Shown piece after piece: positions 26,808 to 35,056 of a stretch of DNA of 64,000 nt. Position 1 is the first letter of the stretch. Each line of letters opens with the position of its first letter. A model generated the notes under the pieces. That model saw nothing but the letters and a program-made list of their open reading frames with translations. It was not told the DNA's origin and did no database searches. The translations under genes were made by a program, and so were the position numbers. This DNA is from Fimbriimonadaceae bacterium (GTDB taxonomy: Bacteria; Armatimonadota; Fimbriimonadia; Fimbriimonadales; Fimbriimonadaceae), in NCBI GenBank assembly GCA_022843485.1, contig JALHNM010000011.1:26831-90830 (forward strand), written 5' to 3'.

Positions 26808-28201
26808 GAGTCCTCTTGATTGCCGGACGTCTGTGGGTCTAGGGGCGTTGCAGCGGCCAGAGTTCTCAGGACAAAGGCCCGGGCCCCCTCCGCGTCTCCG
26901 GGCGCAAGGCGGCCCTCGAGGACCTCTTCGAGCAGGAGTGCCTTGATCCGGCCGACCTCTGCGCCTGGGGGTAGGTCGGTGAGCGCCATGATCTCGTCGC
27001 CCGACAACGGGCTCGCCAGACGCGAGGCGGGGGTTTGGGCAGCGATCTCGGCCAGTTTTCGGCGGACGGCAGCCAGGTCAAGGCGACGGACTCCCGGTCG
27101 AAGTGCGCTCGCGTCCGCTTCCACCATATCCAGGAAGTGAGGGACGAGGCTGTCCAAATCTCGGATCAGACGGCGGGCTCCGGAGTCCGTGAGCGTCGGT
27201 GCCGAGGAAAGTCGCATGTGGTTGCGGACTAGCTTGGCTACCGCCTCCGTGTCGTCGTTGGCGAACCGGAGCCGATCCAACACTCGAGTCGCGATCTCCG
27301 CCCCCACCCGTTCGTGGCCAAAGAACCGAGTCCGACCGTCCGCCTCGACCGTGCGAGTGGCCGGCTTCCCGACGTCGTGGAAGACCACGGCCAACCGCGT
27401 CAGTAGGTCGGGGGAGGTCGTGTTGTGGAGCGCCAGAAGCGTGTGGTCCCACACATCGAGGTGGTGATCGCTGCCCTGCTCGACCCCGACCATGTCGAGG
27501 AGTTCGGGGGCGAACTCCGCAAGCAGGCCGAGCTCTTTCTGGTCGGCCATCGCTCGGTCCGGCGCAGGGTTCAGCAGTGTCTTGACCCACTCGTCCCGGA
27601 TCCGCTCCGCACTGATCACCCGGAGCCGGTTCGCTTGGGACTGGATGGCTTCGGCGAGCCCAGGGGCGAACTCGAACCCGAGCTGCCAGCGGAACCGGAC
27701 GGCCCGCAGCATGCGCAACGGGTCGTCGCGGAAGGTCGTCTCTGCGTCCAGGGGCGTCCGGAGAATCCGGGCCTTCAGGTCCGCAAGCCCTTGGCCCAGC
27801 GGGTCTGCGAGGTCCCCGTCCGAGACCGAGCGGAGCAGGGCGTTCACCGTGAAGTCACGGCGAAGGGCGTCCTCGAGCAGGCTGGCGGGCTCGACCTGAG
27901 GCTTCCGCGAGTCGGGTTCGTAGGCCTCCTTCCGAGCCGTGACAAAGTCGACCGGGACTCCGCCGACCCGTAACATCGCCGTTCCGAACCGGGGGAAGAG
28001 AACGGGAGGGCCATCCGCGACCCCGCTATGCACGAGGAACTGGACGGCCTCTCCGGCGTCCCCTTCGACGACTATGTCTAAGTCTGGGCCCGCCTTCAGA
28101 CCCAACAGGCCGTCCCGGACGGCACCCCCGACCAGCCAGAGCCGGCCCTGCCAAGGCGAGCCGAGAACCGCCTCCCGCAGGCGTTCGAGGATCCGATCCA
28201 T
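26804..28201 (-). CDS. cca: CCA tRNA nucleotidyltransferase / poly(A) polymerase family with HD domain
   Basis: 465 residues. Class II nucleotidyltransferase head LVGGAVRDGLLGLKAGPDLD with catalytic Asp pair, RRDFTVNALL, and DPLRMLRAVRF helical motifs. A middle HD-type domain has the metal HD in VFHDVGKPATRT. Both tRNAs in the window encode their own CCA, so repair of CCA ends or poly(A) addition is equally plausible. It is co-directional and 4-base overlapping with the AI-2E gene. tRNA-Ala diverges upstream. Confidence 0.88.
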   Translation of the reverse strand: MDRILERLREAVLGSPWQGRLWLVGGAVRDGLLGLKAGPDLDIVVEGDAGEAVQFLVHSGVADGPPVLFPRFGTAMLRVGGVPVDFVTARKEAYEPDSRKPQVEPASLLEDALRRDFTVNALLRSVSDGDLADPLGQGLADLKARILRTPLDAETTFRDDPLRMLRAVRFRWQLGFEFAPGLAEAIQSQANRLRVISAERIRDEWVKTLLNPAPDRAMADQKELGLLAEFAPELLDMVGVEQGSDHHLDVWDHTLLALHNTTSPDLLTRLAVVFHDVGKPATRTVEADGRTRFFGHERVGAEIATRVLDRLRFANDDTEAVAKLVRNHMRLSSAPTLTDSGARRLIRDLDSLVPHFLDMVEADASALRPGVRRLDLAAVRRKLAEIAAQTPASRLASPLSGDEIMALTDLPPGAEVGRIKALLLEEVLEGRLAPGDAEGARAFVLRTLAAATPLDPQTSGNQEDS

Positions 28202-28287
28202 GAGCCAACGATACTCCGATGGTCCCCTTGGTCCGCCCTCTCGCTTGACCGTCCATCGACCGATCTGGTTTAATACTGAGTCCGCGT

Positions 28288-28363
<76 letters not shown>

Positions 28364-28480
28364 CCGTTCCGCTCGTGGCAGTTTCTTCGCCCCGGATGGC
28401 ACTTTGGGATCCCGCTTCGGGCTAGAATCGTTGTTCGACACGGCGCCCCTTGACGACGGGCGGCCCTGGGGCGTCCCTTC

Positions 28481-31054
28481 ATGCAGCCGAGTGTCCTGAC
28501 CGAAGTCTTCCTCCCGCTCGCCCTCGCCTTCATCATGCTGGGGATGGGTCTGACCCTGACCGTCGAGGACTTCCGGCGGGTCGTCGTCTACCCGAAGGCG
28601 GTCGCGATCGGTCTGGTCGCCCAAGTCGTCCTCCTCCCCCTGCTCGGGTGGGTGCTGCTCCATGCGCTCGGTTTGCCCTTCGGGCTTGGCGCGGGGCTCA
28701 TGATCCTGGCCCTCTGTCCCGGCGGTCCGACGGCGAGCCTGATCACGTTCCTGGCCAAAGGCGACGCGGCGCTCTCGGTGACCTTGACCGCGACGTCCAG
28801 CGTCATCACCTTGGCCACGACCCCGATTGGGCTGTCGCTCGCGCTCGCGGCTTTGGGGGGCACCTCAAGTGCGGTGACCTTGCCAGTCGGCCAGACCTTC
28901 GCCTTCCTCCTCCTCATCACGATCGTCCCCGTCCTACTCGGCATGGCCGTACGCGCGAGGAAGCCCGCGATCGCGGCCGCGTCGGAGACCCCGTTCAAGA
29001 TCTTCGGCCTCGTGTTCTTGCTCCTGATCATCGCAGCGGCGATGATCAAGGAGAAGGACAACCTGGCGGGCTATTTCGCCCAGGCGGGGATCGCCGCGCT
29101 GCTCCTGAACGTCCTGGCGCTGGCGATGGGGGCGGGCCTTGCGCTGCTGTTCCGGCTCAGTAAGCCCCAGGCGGCCTGTATCGCGATCGACACAGGGAAC
29201 TGCAACGGCACTCTCTCGGTCGCCATCGCGGCGACCATTCTGCGGCAGCCCGAGATGGCAGTGCTTCCAGCGGTCTACAGCTTGATCATGCTCGTCCTGG
29301 GGGCGGCGGCGGTGTTCGTCGTGCCGCGGATGGGGCGCCGGTTGGTGCCGAGCCGGTCGCTGGGCGCCCGGTCGGTGGGCGACCTGCTCCGGCGGGCGGC
29401 GAAGGAGTTCGGACCGCAAACGGCGATGATGGTGCCGGTCGGGCGGGAGTACCGAGCCGTGACCTACACCGAGCTTCTGGACGAGGCGCACGCGTACGCC
29501 TCGGCGCTGCGCTCGCTCGGGCTCAAGCGGGGCGACCGGTTCGCCATCCTGGCCGAGAACAGCGGGGCCTGGGGCATGGCCGACTGGGGTGCCCAGACGC
29601 TCGGGCTCGTCACCGTCCCGATCTTCCCGACGCTCACCTCGGACGTCGTGGAGCACACGATCCGCGACTCGGAGGCATCGCTCGTCCTCACGGGCTCGGC
29701 CGAGCTCGAGCGCAAAGTCGCCGGGCTGGATGGCGTCCGCGTCCTGCGACTCGCGGGGCCCGACTCACTCGAGTCCCTCGCCGCTTCGACACCGAGGATC
29801 CCGCTGGCCGAATGGCACGCGGGGATGGACGAGGCGGAACCGGAAGACCTCTCGACCCTCATCTACACCAGCGGCACGACGGGGATGCCGAAGGGCGTGA
29901 TGCTCCCGAACCGGGTGTTCACCCACGTCTGCGACGCGGTCCGGCGGCACCTGCAGCTCGACCGGAACGAGGTGTTCCTCTCCTTCCTGCCGATGTCGCA
30001 CGTCTACGAGAGGGTGGCGGGACAGGTCCTGCCGGTCTCGCTCGGGGCGACCATCGTCTACAGCAGGGGGCTGGCCTCGCTCGCCGGCGAGATGCGCGAC
30101 CACAAGCCGACGATCATGTTGTGCGTGCCGAGGTTCCTCGAGGCCACCATGGAGCGCATCGTCGACAACGCCCACAAGCTGCCGCGGTTCGACCGGTGGC
30201 TGTTCGAGAAAGCGGTCGAACAGGGTAAGCGCAAGGCCCACGGCCAGTTCGCCCCATGGTTCGGAATCCTGGACGTGCTCGTGCTGAGTACGGTGCGCGA
30301 CCGGTTGGGCGGGAACTTCCGGTTCTTCGTCAGCGGCGGCGCCGCGCTCCCCCCGCACGTCGGCGAGTTCTACTCGGCGATCGGACTGATGGTGCTCCAA
30401 GGGTACGGGCTGACCGAGACCGGGGGCGCCACGGCCGTCAACCTGCCCCAGACGAACAAGTATTGGACGGTGGGCGAACCGATCGACGCCGAGGTCAAGC
30501 TCGCAGCGGACGGCGAGATCCTCGTGCGAGGCCCATCGCTCATGCAGGGCTACTACAAGCTGGCCGAAGCCACGGGACAGGCCATCGACTCGGACGGGTG
30601 GTTCCACACAGGGGACATCGGCGAGTGGGAAGGGAAGAGCCTCAAGATCACCGACCGCAAGAAAGACCTGTTCAAGCTCTCGAACGGGAAGTACGTCGCT
30701 CCGCAGCCCCTAGAGAACAAGCTCAAGGAGTGCAGCCTGGTCATGGAGGCAGTGGTCTTCGGGGATGGGCAAGACATGGTGACGGCGCTCATCGTGCCGG
30801 ACTGGGAAGAGGTCCGCGAGCGGCTCCACGTGAACGGGACGGCGGAGGCCGATCTCGTGAGCCGGGACGACGTCCGGGCCCTGGTGAAGTCTGAGGTCGA
30901 TCAGGTCAACCGCACGCTCCCGCCGCACGAGATCGTGAAGAAGTTCGTGCTCCTCGAGCGAGCGTTCTCGATCGAGGCCGGCGAGTTGACGCCCACGCTG
31001 AAGGTCAAGCGGAAGGCCGTCGCCGAAAAGTACGGCCCGTTGCTCCTGCGGTAA
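28481..31054 (+). CDS. fusion of BASS-type transporter and long-chain acyl-CoA synthetase
   Basis: 857 residues in one open frame. Residues 1-285 are a bile acid:Na+ symporter-type permease of about nine helices, with the family crossovers ALCPGGPTASLITFLAKGD and AIDTGNCNGTLSVAI. A short linker (about 286-300) leads to an AMP-forming ligase (about 300-857) with the P loop IYTSGTTGMPKGVM at 461-474, LQGYGLTETGG, DGWFHTGDIGEWEG, the hinge ITDRKKDLFKLSNGKYV and a C-terminal catalytic-Lys region TLKVKRKAV. It probably imports an acid and traps it as CoA thioester. The substrate is not known. Confidence 0.87.
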   Translation: MQPSVLTEVFLPLALAFIMLGMGLTLTVEDFRRVVVYPKAVAIGLVAQVVLLPLLGWVLLHALGLPFGLGAGLMILALCPGGPTASLITFLAKGDAALSVTLTATSSVITLATTPIGLSLALAALGGTSSAVTLPVGQTFAFLLLITIVPVLLGMAVRARKPAIAAASETPFKIFGLVFLLLIIAAAMIKEKDNLAGYFAQAGIAALLLNVLALAMGAGLALLFRLSKPQAACIAIDTGNCNGTLSVAIAATILRQPEMAVLPAVYSLIMLVLGAAAVFVVPRMGRRLVPSRSLGARSVGDLLRRAAKEFGPQTAMMVPVGREYRAVTYTELLDEAHAYASALRSLGLKRGDRFAILAENSGAWGMADWGAQTLGLVTVPIFPTLTSDVVEHTIRDSEASLVLTGSAELERKVAGLDGVRVLRLAGPDSLESLAASTPRIPLAEWHAGMDEAEPEDLSTLIYTSGTTGMPKGVMLPNRVFTHVCDAVRRHLQLDRNEVFLSFLPMSHVYERVAGQVLPVSLGATIVYSRGLASLAGEMRDHKPTIMLCVPRFLEATMERIVDNAHKLPRFDRWLFEKAVEQGKRKAHGQFAPWFGILDVLVLSTVRDRLGGNFRFFVSGGAALPPHVGEFYSAIGLMVLQGYGLTETGGATAVNLPQTNKYWTVGEPIDAEVKLAADGEILVRGPSLMQGYYKLAEATGQAIDSDGWFHTGDIGEWEGKSLKITDRKKDLFKLSNGKYVAPQPLENKLKECSLVMEAVVFGDGQDMVTALIVPDWEEVRERLHVNGTAEADLVSRDDVRALVKSEVDQVNRTLPPHEIVKKFVLLERAFSIEAGELTPTLKVKRKAVAEKYGPLLLR

Positions 31055-31367
31055 GGCCCGAGGCCTTGCGGGCCGGTCTCCACGGCCGGACTCGTTGTAC
31101 TCACTATCGGTCAGCCCACGTCCTGGTGGCGTAGCGGTGCGGCCGCTGCCTGGAGAGCGCCCGCGGTCCGTCTTGGTCGAGCGGTGGGTGGGGCTAAGCG
31201 AGCAGCGGGGCGAAGAAACCCAGTGGCGGTTCGTCGACGCCGACCGGTCGGTGTGGGCCTCCCGCCCACGGCCCTTCTAAGCGAAGCACGGAGGGTGCCG
31301 CTCCGTCTGCGCCTTCCCGAGCTTGAAGCCGGCGTACGTGCTCGGTTGCGTCCCTTGGGTGGTGTTT

Positions 31368-31393
31368 GGGTGCCAAGGGACTGGCACCCTCCG
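31368..31393 (+). repeat. dispersed 26-base repeat, copy 1
   Basis: Core GGTGCCAAGGGACTGGCACC with GGTGCC/GGCACC inverted ends, followed by CTCCG. Identical to copies at 31410, 32005 and 33929. Confidence 0.92.
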
Positions 31394-31409
31394 AGCCAGC
31401 GGAGTGTTT

Positions 31410-31466
31410 GGGTGCCAAGGGACTGGCACCCTCCGTGCCCGCGGAGGGTGCCAGTCCCTTGGCACC
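31410..31466. repeat. dispersed repeat copies 2 and 3 as a head-to-head inverted pair
   Basis: Copy 2 occupies 31410-31435 in the + direction. Copy 3 occupies 31442-31466 in the - direction. The 25-base arms are perfect reverse complements with a 6-base spacer, so the DNA or RNA could form a very stable hairpin. Confidence 0.92.
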
Positions 31467-31523
31467 GAATCGAGCGCCGTCGGGCTTGAATGGTGGCCGG
31501 AGCTTTGTGGAGGCAGGCCGTGA

Positions 31524-32005
31524 GTGCCAAAAGCGGTCTTCTGGGGTACCTAAGGCTGCCGTTTCGGTGCCAACAACGGCCGCTTGCGTGCCAAAGACGG
31601 CCGTTTGCGTGCCAAAAACGGCCGCTTGGGTGCCAAAGTCGGCCGTTAAAGTGCTAAAGTCGGCCGTTGAGGTGCTTCAGACAACCGGTTGGGTGCCAAA
31701 TCAACCGTTTGCGTGCCAAAGACAGCCGTTGGCGTGCCAAAGACAGCCGTTGGCGTGCCAAAGACAGCCGTTGGGGTGACCATGGCGGTCTCTGGGGTGC
31801 AATGGGCGGCCGTTGGGGTCAAAAGGGCGGCTACTGGGGCGCAAAGGGCGGTCTATGGTGTGCAACGGGCGGTCTTTGGGACGCCAACGGCGGCCGATGG
31901 GATGCAAACGGCAGCCTTTGGGGTGCAAAGTGCGGTCCTTGGGATGCAATGGGCAGCCTTTGGGGCGCGACAGGCGGGCGTTAAGGTACCAGGGGCGGTC
32001 GTTGG
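31524..32005 (+). repeat. 21-base degenerate tandem array, 23 units
   Basis: Units begin every 21 bases from 31524 to 31985, except that the unit at 31692 is 20 bases long. Most begin GGTGCC or CGTGCC and carry CGGCCGTT or a relative in the second half. The three units at 31712, 31733 and 31754 are identical; others differ by several substitutions. Unit 24 would start at 32006, exactly where the next dispersed repeat starts, so array and dispersed repeat are in register. There are no unique spacers, so it is not a CRISPR array. Confidence 0.92.
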
Positions 32006-32030
32006 GGTGCCAAGGGACTGGCACCCTCCG
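32005..32030 (+). repeat. dispersed 26-base repeat, copy 4
   Basis: Identical to copy 1; it closes the 21-base array and lies 100 bases before the ABC exporter start. Confidence 0.92.
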
Positions 32031-32130
32031 GGGAGAGCGCGTACGGTGTTGGCGATGCGTGGGAGTGGAGATCGGTGGGCGCGGGGGGTCGCTTCGCGGC
32101 TGACCGCGGGGGCGGTGTTGGGGGTATTTT

Positions 32131-33924
32131 GTGGGGGTGAGGGAGGTTACACGGCCTGGCGGTGGGCTTCGGCGGTTGTGGGTGGTGGCGGGGCCGCATC
32201 GGGGGCGGGTTGTGGCGGCGACAGTCTACAGTACGCTCGGCAAGGTGATGGACGTCGTCCCCGAGGTGCTGATTGGGGCGGTCATCGACGTGGTCGTCCG
32301 GGGAGAGGCGTCGTTCGTCTCGACCGCCTTCGGGATCGCCGACCGCTGGCAGCAGCTTCTCGCCCTCGCCGTGGTGAACCTCGTGGTCTGGGTGCTCGAA
32401 TCGCTCTTCGGCTACCTCGCCGCCGTCACCTGGCGCAACCTTGCGCAGACCGTGCAGCACGATGTGCGCACCGACCTTTACCGGCACGTCCAGGGCTTGG
32501 AACTTTCGTGGTTCGAGGACCGGACGAGCGGAGGGCTGGCGTCGGTTATCAACGACGACGTCAACCAGCTTGAGCGGTTCCTCGACGGTGGGGCGCACGC
32601 GATCATCGTTGTATTCTGGAACGTGCTCCTCGTGGGTGCCGTCTTTGCGGCGAGCTCGTGGACGCTCACGCTGCTTGCGTTCCTCCCGATCCCGCTCATC
32701 GTGGCCGGCTCGGTTTGGTACCAGAAGCGCCTCGAGCCGCTCTATGTCCGGGTCCGTGAGCAGGTCGCCGAGCTGGGTGCGACCCTGACCGCGAACCTTG
32801 GGGGGATCGCCACGATCAAGGCGTTCGCCGCCGAGGCCCGGGAGGCGGCCCGGGTCGCGCAGGTCAGCGACGACTACCGGGTTGCGAACCGCGAGGCGAT
32901 CCGTTTCTCTTCCGCCTTCGTCCCTCTCATCCGCATGGTCATCCTTTCTGGGTTCACGTGTACGCTGGTGCTGGGCGGATGGATGGTGCTCCAGGGCACG
33001 ATGCAGGTTGGGATCTACTCCGTGCTGGTTTTCATGACCCAGCGCCTGCTTTGGCCGCTGACCTCGCTGGGCGAGACCCTCGACCTCTACCGGAGGGCGA
33101 TGGCTTCGACCGATCGCATCTTCGGGATGCTCGATATCCAACCGGCCATGGTGGAAGGGGGCCGTCAACTCCCGAATCCCGTGCGTGGCGAGGTGGCGTT
33201 CGAGGGGGTGTCGTTCGCTTATGGCGACGGGCCGGAGGTTCTCAGCGCCATCGACCTCCGGATGCCGGCGGGGGAGACCCACGGCGTGGTCGGGGCGACG
33301 GGATCCGGGAAGTCGACGCTGCTGCGGCTGCTCCTGCGCTTCCACGACCCGGCCGGGGGGCGGGTGACGCTCGACGGGATCGACCTGCGCGACGTCGACT
33401 ACGCGAGTTTGAGGGGGGCCTTCGGGTTTGTGAGCCAGGACGTGTTCCTTTTCCACGGCAGTGTGCGCGACAACATCGCCTACGGGCGGCCCGACTCGAC
33501 TCTGGAGGAGGTCGAGGCGGCGGCGCGGGCGGCGGAGGCCCACGATTTTGTCCTTTCGCTCCCCCAAGGCTACGATACGGTGGTCGGGGAGCGGGGGCAG
33601 AAGCTCTCGGGCGGGCAGCGGCAGCGGCTCTCGCTGGCCCGGGCGATCCTGCGCGACCCGGCGGTGCTCGTGCTGGACGAGGCGACGAGCGCGGTGGACA
33701 ACGAGACCGAGGCGGCGATCCAGCGCTCGCTCGCCCGGGTGACGAAGGGCCGCACGTCGATCGTGGTGGCCCACCGGCTCAGCACAGTGCGGGACGCCGA
33801 CCGGATCTGGGTGCTCGAGCGCGGCCGGGTCGCCGAGTCGGGGACGCACGAGGAGCTGGTCTCGACCGGGGGCCTCTACGCCGCCCTCTGGCGCGTCCAG
33901 ACCGGCGAGCGGACCCGGGTGTGA
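32131..33924 (+). CDS. ABC transporter, fused membrane and ATPase domains
   Basis: 597 residues, a half-size type I exporter. Residues about 20-310 hold six membrane helices with family segments such as GLELSWFEDRTSGGLASVIN. The ATPase domain (about 350-590) has Walker A GATGSGKST, Q loop GFVSQDVFLFHG, signature LSGGQRQRLSLARAI, Walker B VLVLDEATSAVD and AHRLST. It probably exports a lipid or drug as a dimer. The start is GTG at 32131 or 32137. Copies of the 26-base repeat lie 100 bases before and 5 bases after the gene. Confidence 0.92.
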   Translation: MGVREVTRPGGGLRRLWVVAGPHRGRVVAATVYSTLGKVMDVVPEVLIGAVIDVVVRGEASFVSTAFGIADRWQQLLALAVVNLVVWVLESLFGYLAAVTWRNLAQTVQHDVRTDLYRHVQGLELSWFEDRTSGGLASVINDDVNQLERFLDGGAHAIIVVFWNVLLVGAVFAASSWTLTLLAFLPIPLIVAGSVWYQKRLEPLYVRVREQVAELGATLTANLGGIATIKAFAAEAREAARVAQVSDDYRVANREAIRFSSAFVPLIRMVILSGFTCTLVLGGWMVLQGTMQVGIYSVLVFMTQRLLWPLTSLGETLDLYRRAMASTDRIFGMLDIQPAMVEGGRQLPNPVRGEVAFEGVSFAYGDGPEVLSAIDLRMPAGETHGVVGATGSGKSTLLRLLLRFHDPAGGRVTLDGIDLRDVDYASLRGAFGFVSQDVFLFHGSVRDNIAYGRPDSTLEEVEAAARAAEAHDFVLSLPQGYDTVVGERGQKLSGGQRQRLSLARAILRDPAVLVLDEATSAVDNETEAAIQRSLARVTKGRTSIVVAHRLSTVRDADRIWVLERGRVAESGTHEELVSTGGLYAALWRVQTGERTRV

Positions 33925-33928
33925 GAGG

Positions 33929-33954
33929 GGGTGCCAAGGGACTGGCACCCTCCG
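33929..33954 (+). repeat. dispersed 26-base repeat, copy 5
   Basis: Same sequence as copies 1, 2 and 4. It lies in the 37-base gap between the ABC exporter stop and the convergent PEP-CTERM gene, so it may act there as a shared terminator hairpin. Confidence 0.92.
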
Positions 33955-33961
33955 GGGGGAC

Positions 33962-35056
33962 TTACGTGCGGCGTCGGCGACGCGTGAGGGTGGCGAGGCC
34001 GGCGGCGAGGGCGAGGAGGCTGGCGGGTTCGGGGATCGGGTTGAGGAGGAAGCCCCGGTTGATGCCGTTCAAGGCACCGAACCCGACGATCTGACCGCGG
34101 TCGTTGATGCCGGTGGCGACCTCAAGGGTCCAGCCAGCCCCGCTGCCGTCGAGCACGGTGTTGAGGTCGACGCCCTGGTTCGGGGTGAACCAGACCGAGG
34201 CTTTCTCGAACTCACCGCCGCGCTTGGAGTACCCGACGACGTGGCCGAGGCCGTTGGCCGCGTACCCCGCGCTGCCAATGAAGCCCGCAGCCGGGGCCAG
34301 CTCGACCAGGCCGCCTTCGCGAGTCCAGGTCACTCCCGCCGTCGGGCGGATGAGTCCGTCCATCCGTCCGACGGCCATGCCGTTCTGGTTGACCCCGAGG
34401 AACTGGCCGTCGGTGAAGGTCGGCAGGAGGTCGACGCCCACCATCCCGCCCGCCTCGGTGTAGACGAAAGGAAGGATCGCGTTGCCGTCCCAGCTCGTCC
34501 CGACGACCTCGCCCCGGTCGTTCATGCCGAAGACGTTGACTCGGTTCTCCTGGTTGAGCCCGGGGATCTGGCGGAACCCGCCGTCGGCGGACCAGACGAA
34601 CGCGCGTTGCTCGAAGTTCGGCCCCCGATAGTTCCCGCTCACCAGCCGGTGCCGGTTCACGCCGACTGCGATGGTGTACGCACCTGGCTGAAACCGTCCC
34701 ACTTCATGGATTTGGCCGGCCGGATCCCAGAGAACCGCGACGTCAGGCTCGCCGAAGTTGCGGCCACTGCCCCCCGCGATCCAGCCGTCGGACGAGACCC
34801 CGAGGGCCGTACTGACGTCGTCTCCTGGGAGCGTGCCCAGATCTCGAACACGACCACCCCCGTCCCACAGGTTGGCCTTCCGGAAGGACTCGCCGACCGC
34901 GAGTCCGTCCTGAGTGATGGCTGCGACCCGTGTTTCTCTCGCGCCGCTTAGGGGCTCAAGAGGGACAACGGAATAGACGAGGGAGGCTGCCGCTCGACCC
35001 CCGAGCAGAGCGCTGACGGAAAGGAGCGTCACCGATCGAAGCCAGTCACGGGTCAT
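33962..35056 (-). CDS. PEP-CTERM exported protein with HAF-type repeats
   Basis: 364 residues from the ATG at 35056, whose ATGA overlaps the upstream gene's stop. Signal peptide near VTLLSVSALLGGRAAA. The body is built of HAF-type repeats (VFGMNDRGEVVGTSWDG, AANGLGHVVGYSKRG, GINDRGQIVGFGALNG), a beta-propeller-like pattern. The C terminus IPEPASLLALAAGLATL plus RRRRRT is a PEP-CTERM sorting signal for exosortase processing and surface or matrix attachment. Second gene of a two-gene unit. Confidence 0.9.
   Translation of the reverse strand: MTRDWLRSVTLLSVSALLGGRAAASLVYSVVPLEPLSGARETRVAAITQDGLAVGESFRKANLWDGGGRVRDLGTLPGDDVSTALGVSSDGWIAGGSGRNFGEPDVAVLWDPAGQIHEVGRFQPGAYTIAVGVNRHRLVSGNYRGPNFEQRAFVWSADGGFRQIPGLNQENRVNVFGMNDRGEVVGTSWDGNAILPFVYTEAGGMVGVDLLPTFTDGQFLGVNQNGMAVGRMDGLIRPTAGVTWTREGGLVELAPAAGFIGSAGYAANGLGHVVGYSKRGGEFEKASVWFTPNQGVDLNTVLDGSGAGWTLEVATGINDRGQIVGFGALNGINRGFLLNPIPEPASLLALAAGLATLTRRRRRT

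Larger units (their letters stand above)
31055..32130. other. repeat island without a recognised gene
   Basis: 1,076 bases between the fusion gene and the ABC exporter. It holds nothing recognisable up to about 31367, then three copies of a 26-base dispersed repeat, then a 23-unit tandem array and a fourth dispersed copy, each listed separately. Open frames across it (for example heptads resembling VPKTAVG) are products of the 21-base period and occur in several frames on both strands. Confidence 0.7.

Noticed and set aside
31524..32005. CRISPR array
   Set aside because: Units are contiguous 21-base repeats with no unique spacers, and no cas genes are present.
31689..32024. Heptad-repeat protein (VPKTAVG type) in the 21-base array
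   Set aside because: A 21-base period gives open heptads in several frames on both strands; no start signal, and one 20-base unit breaks the frame.
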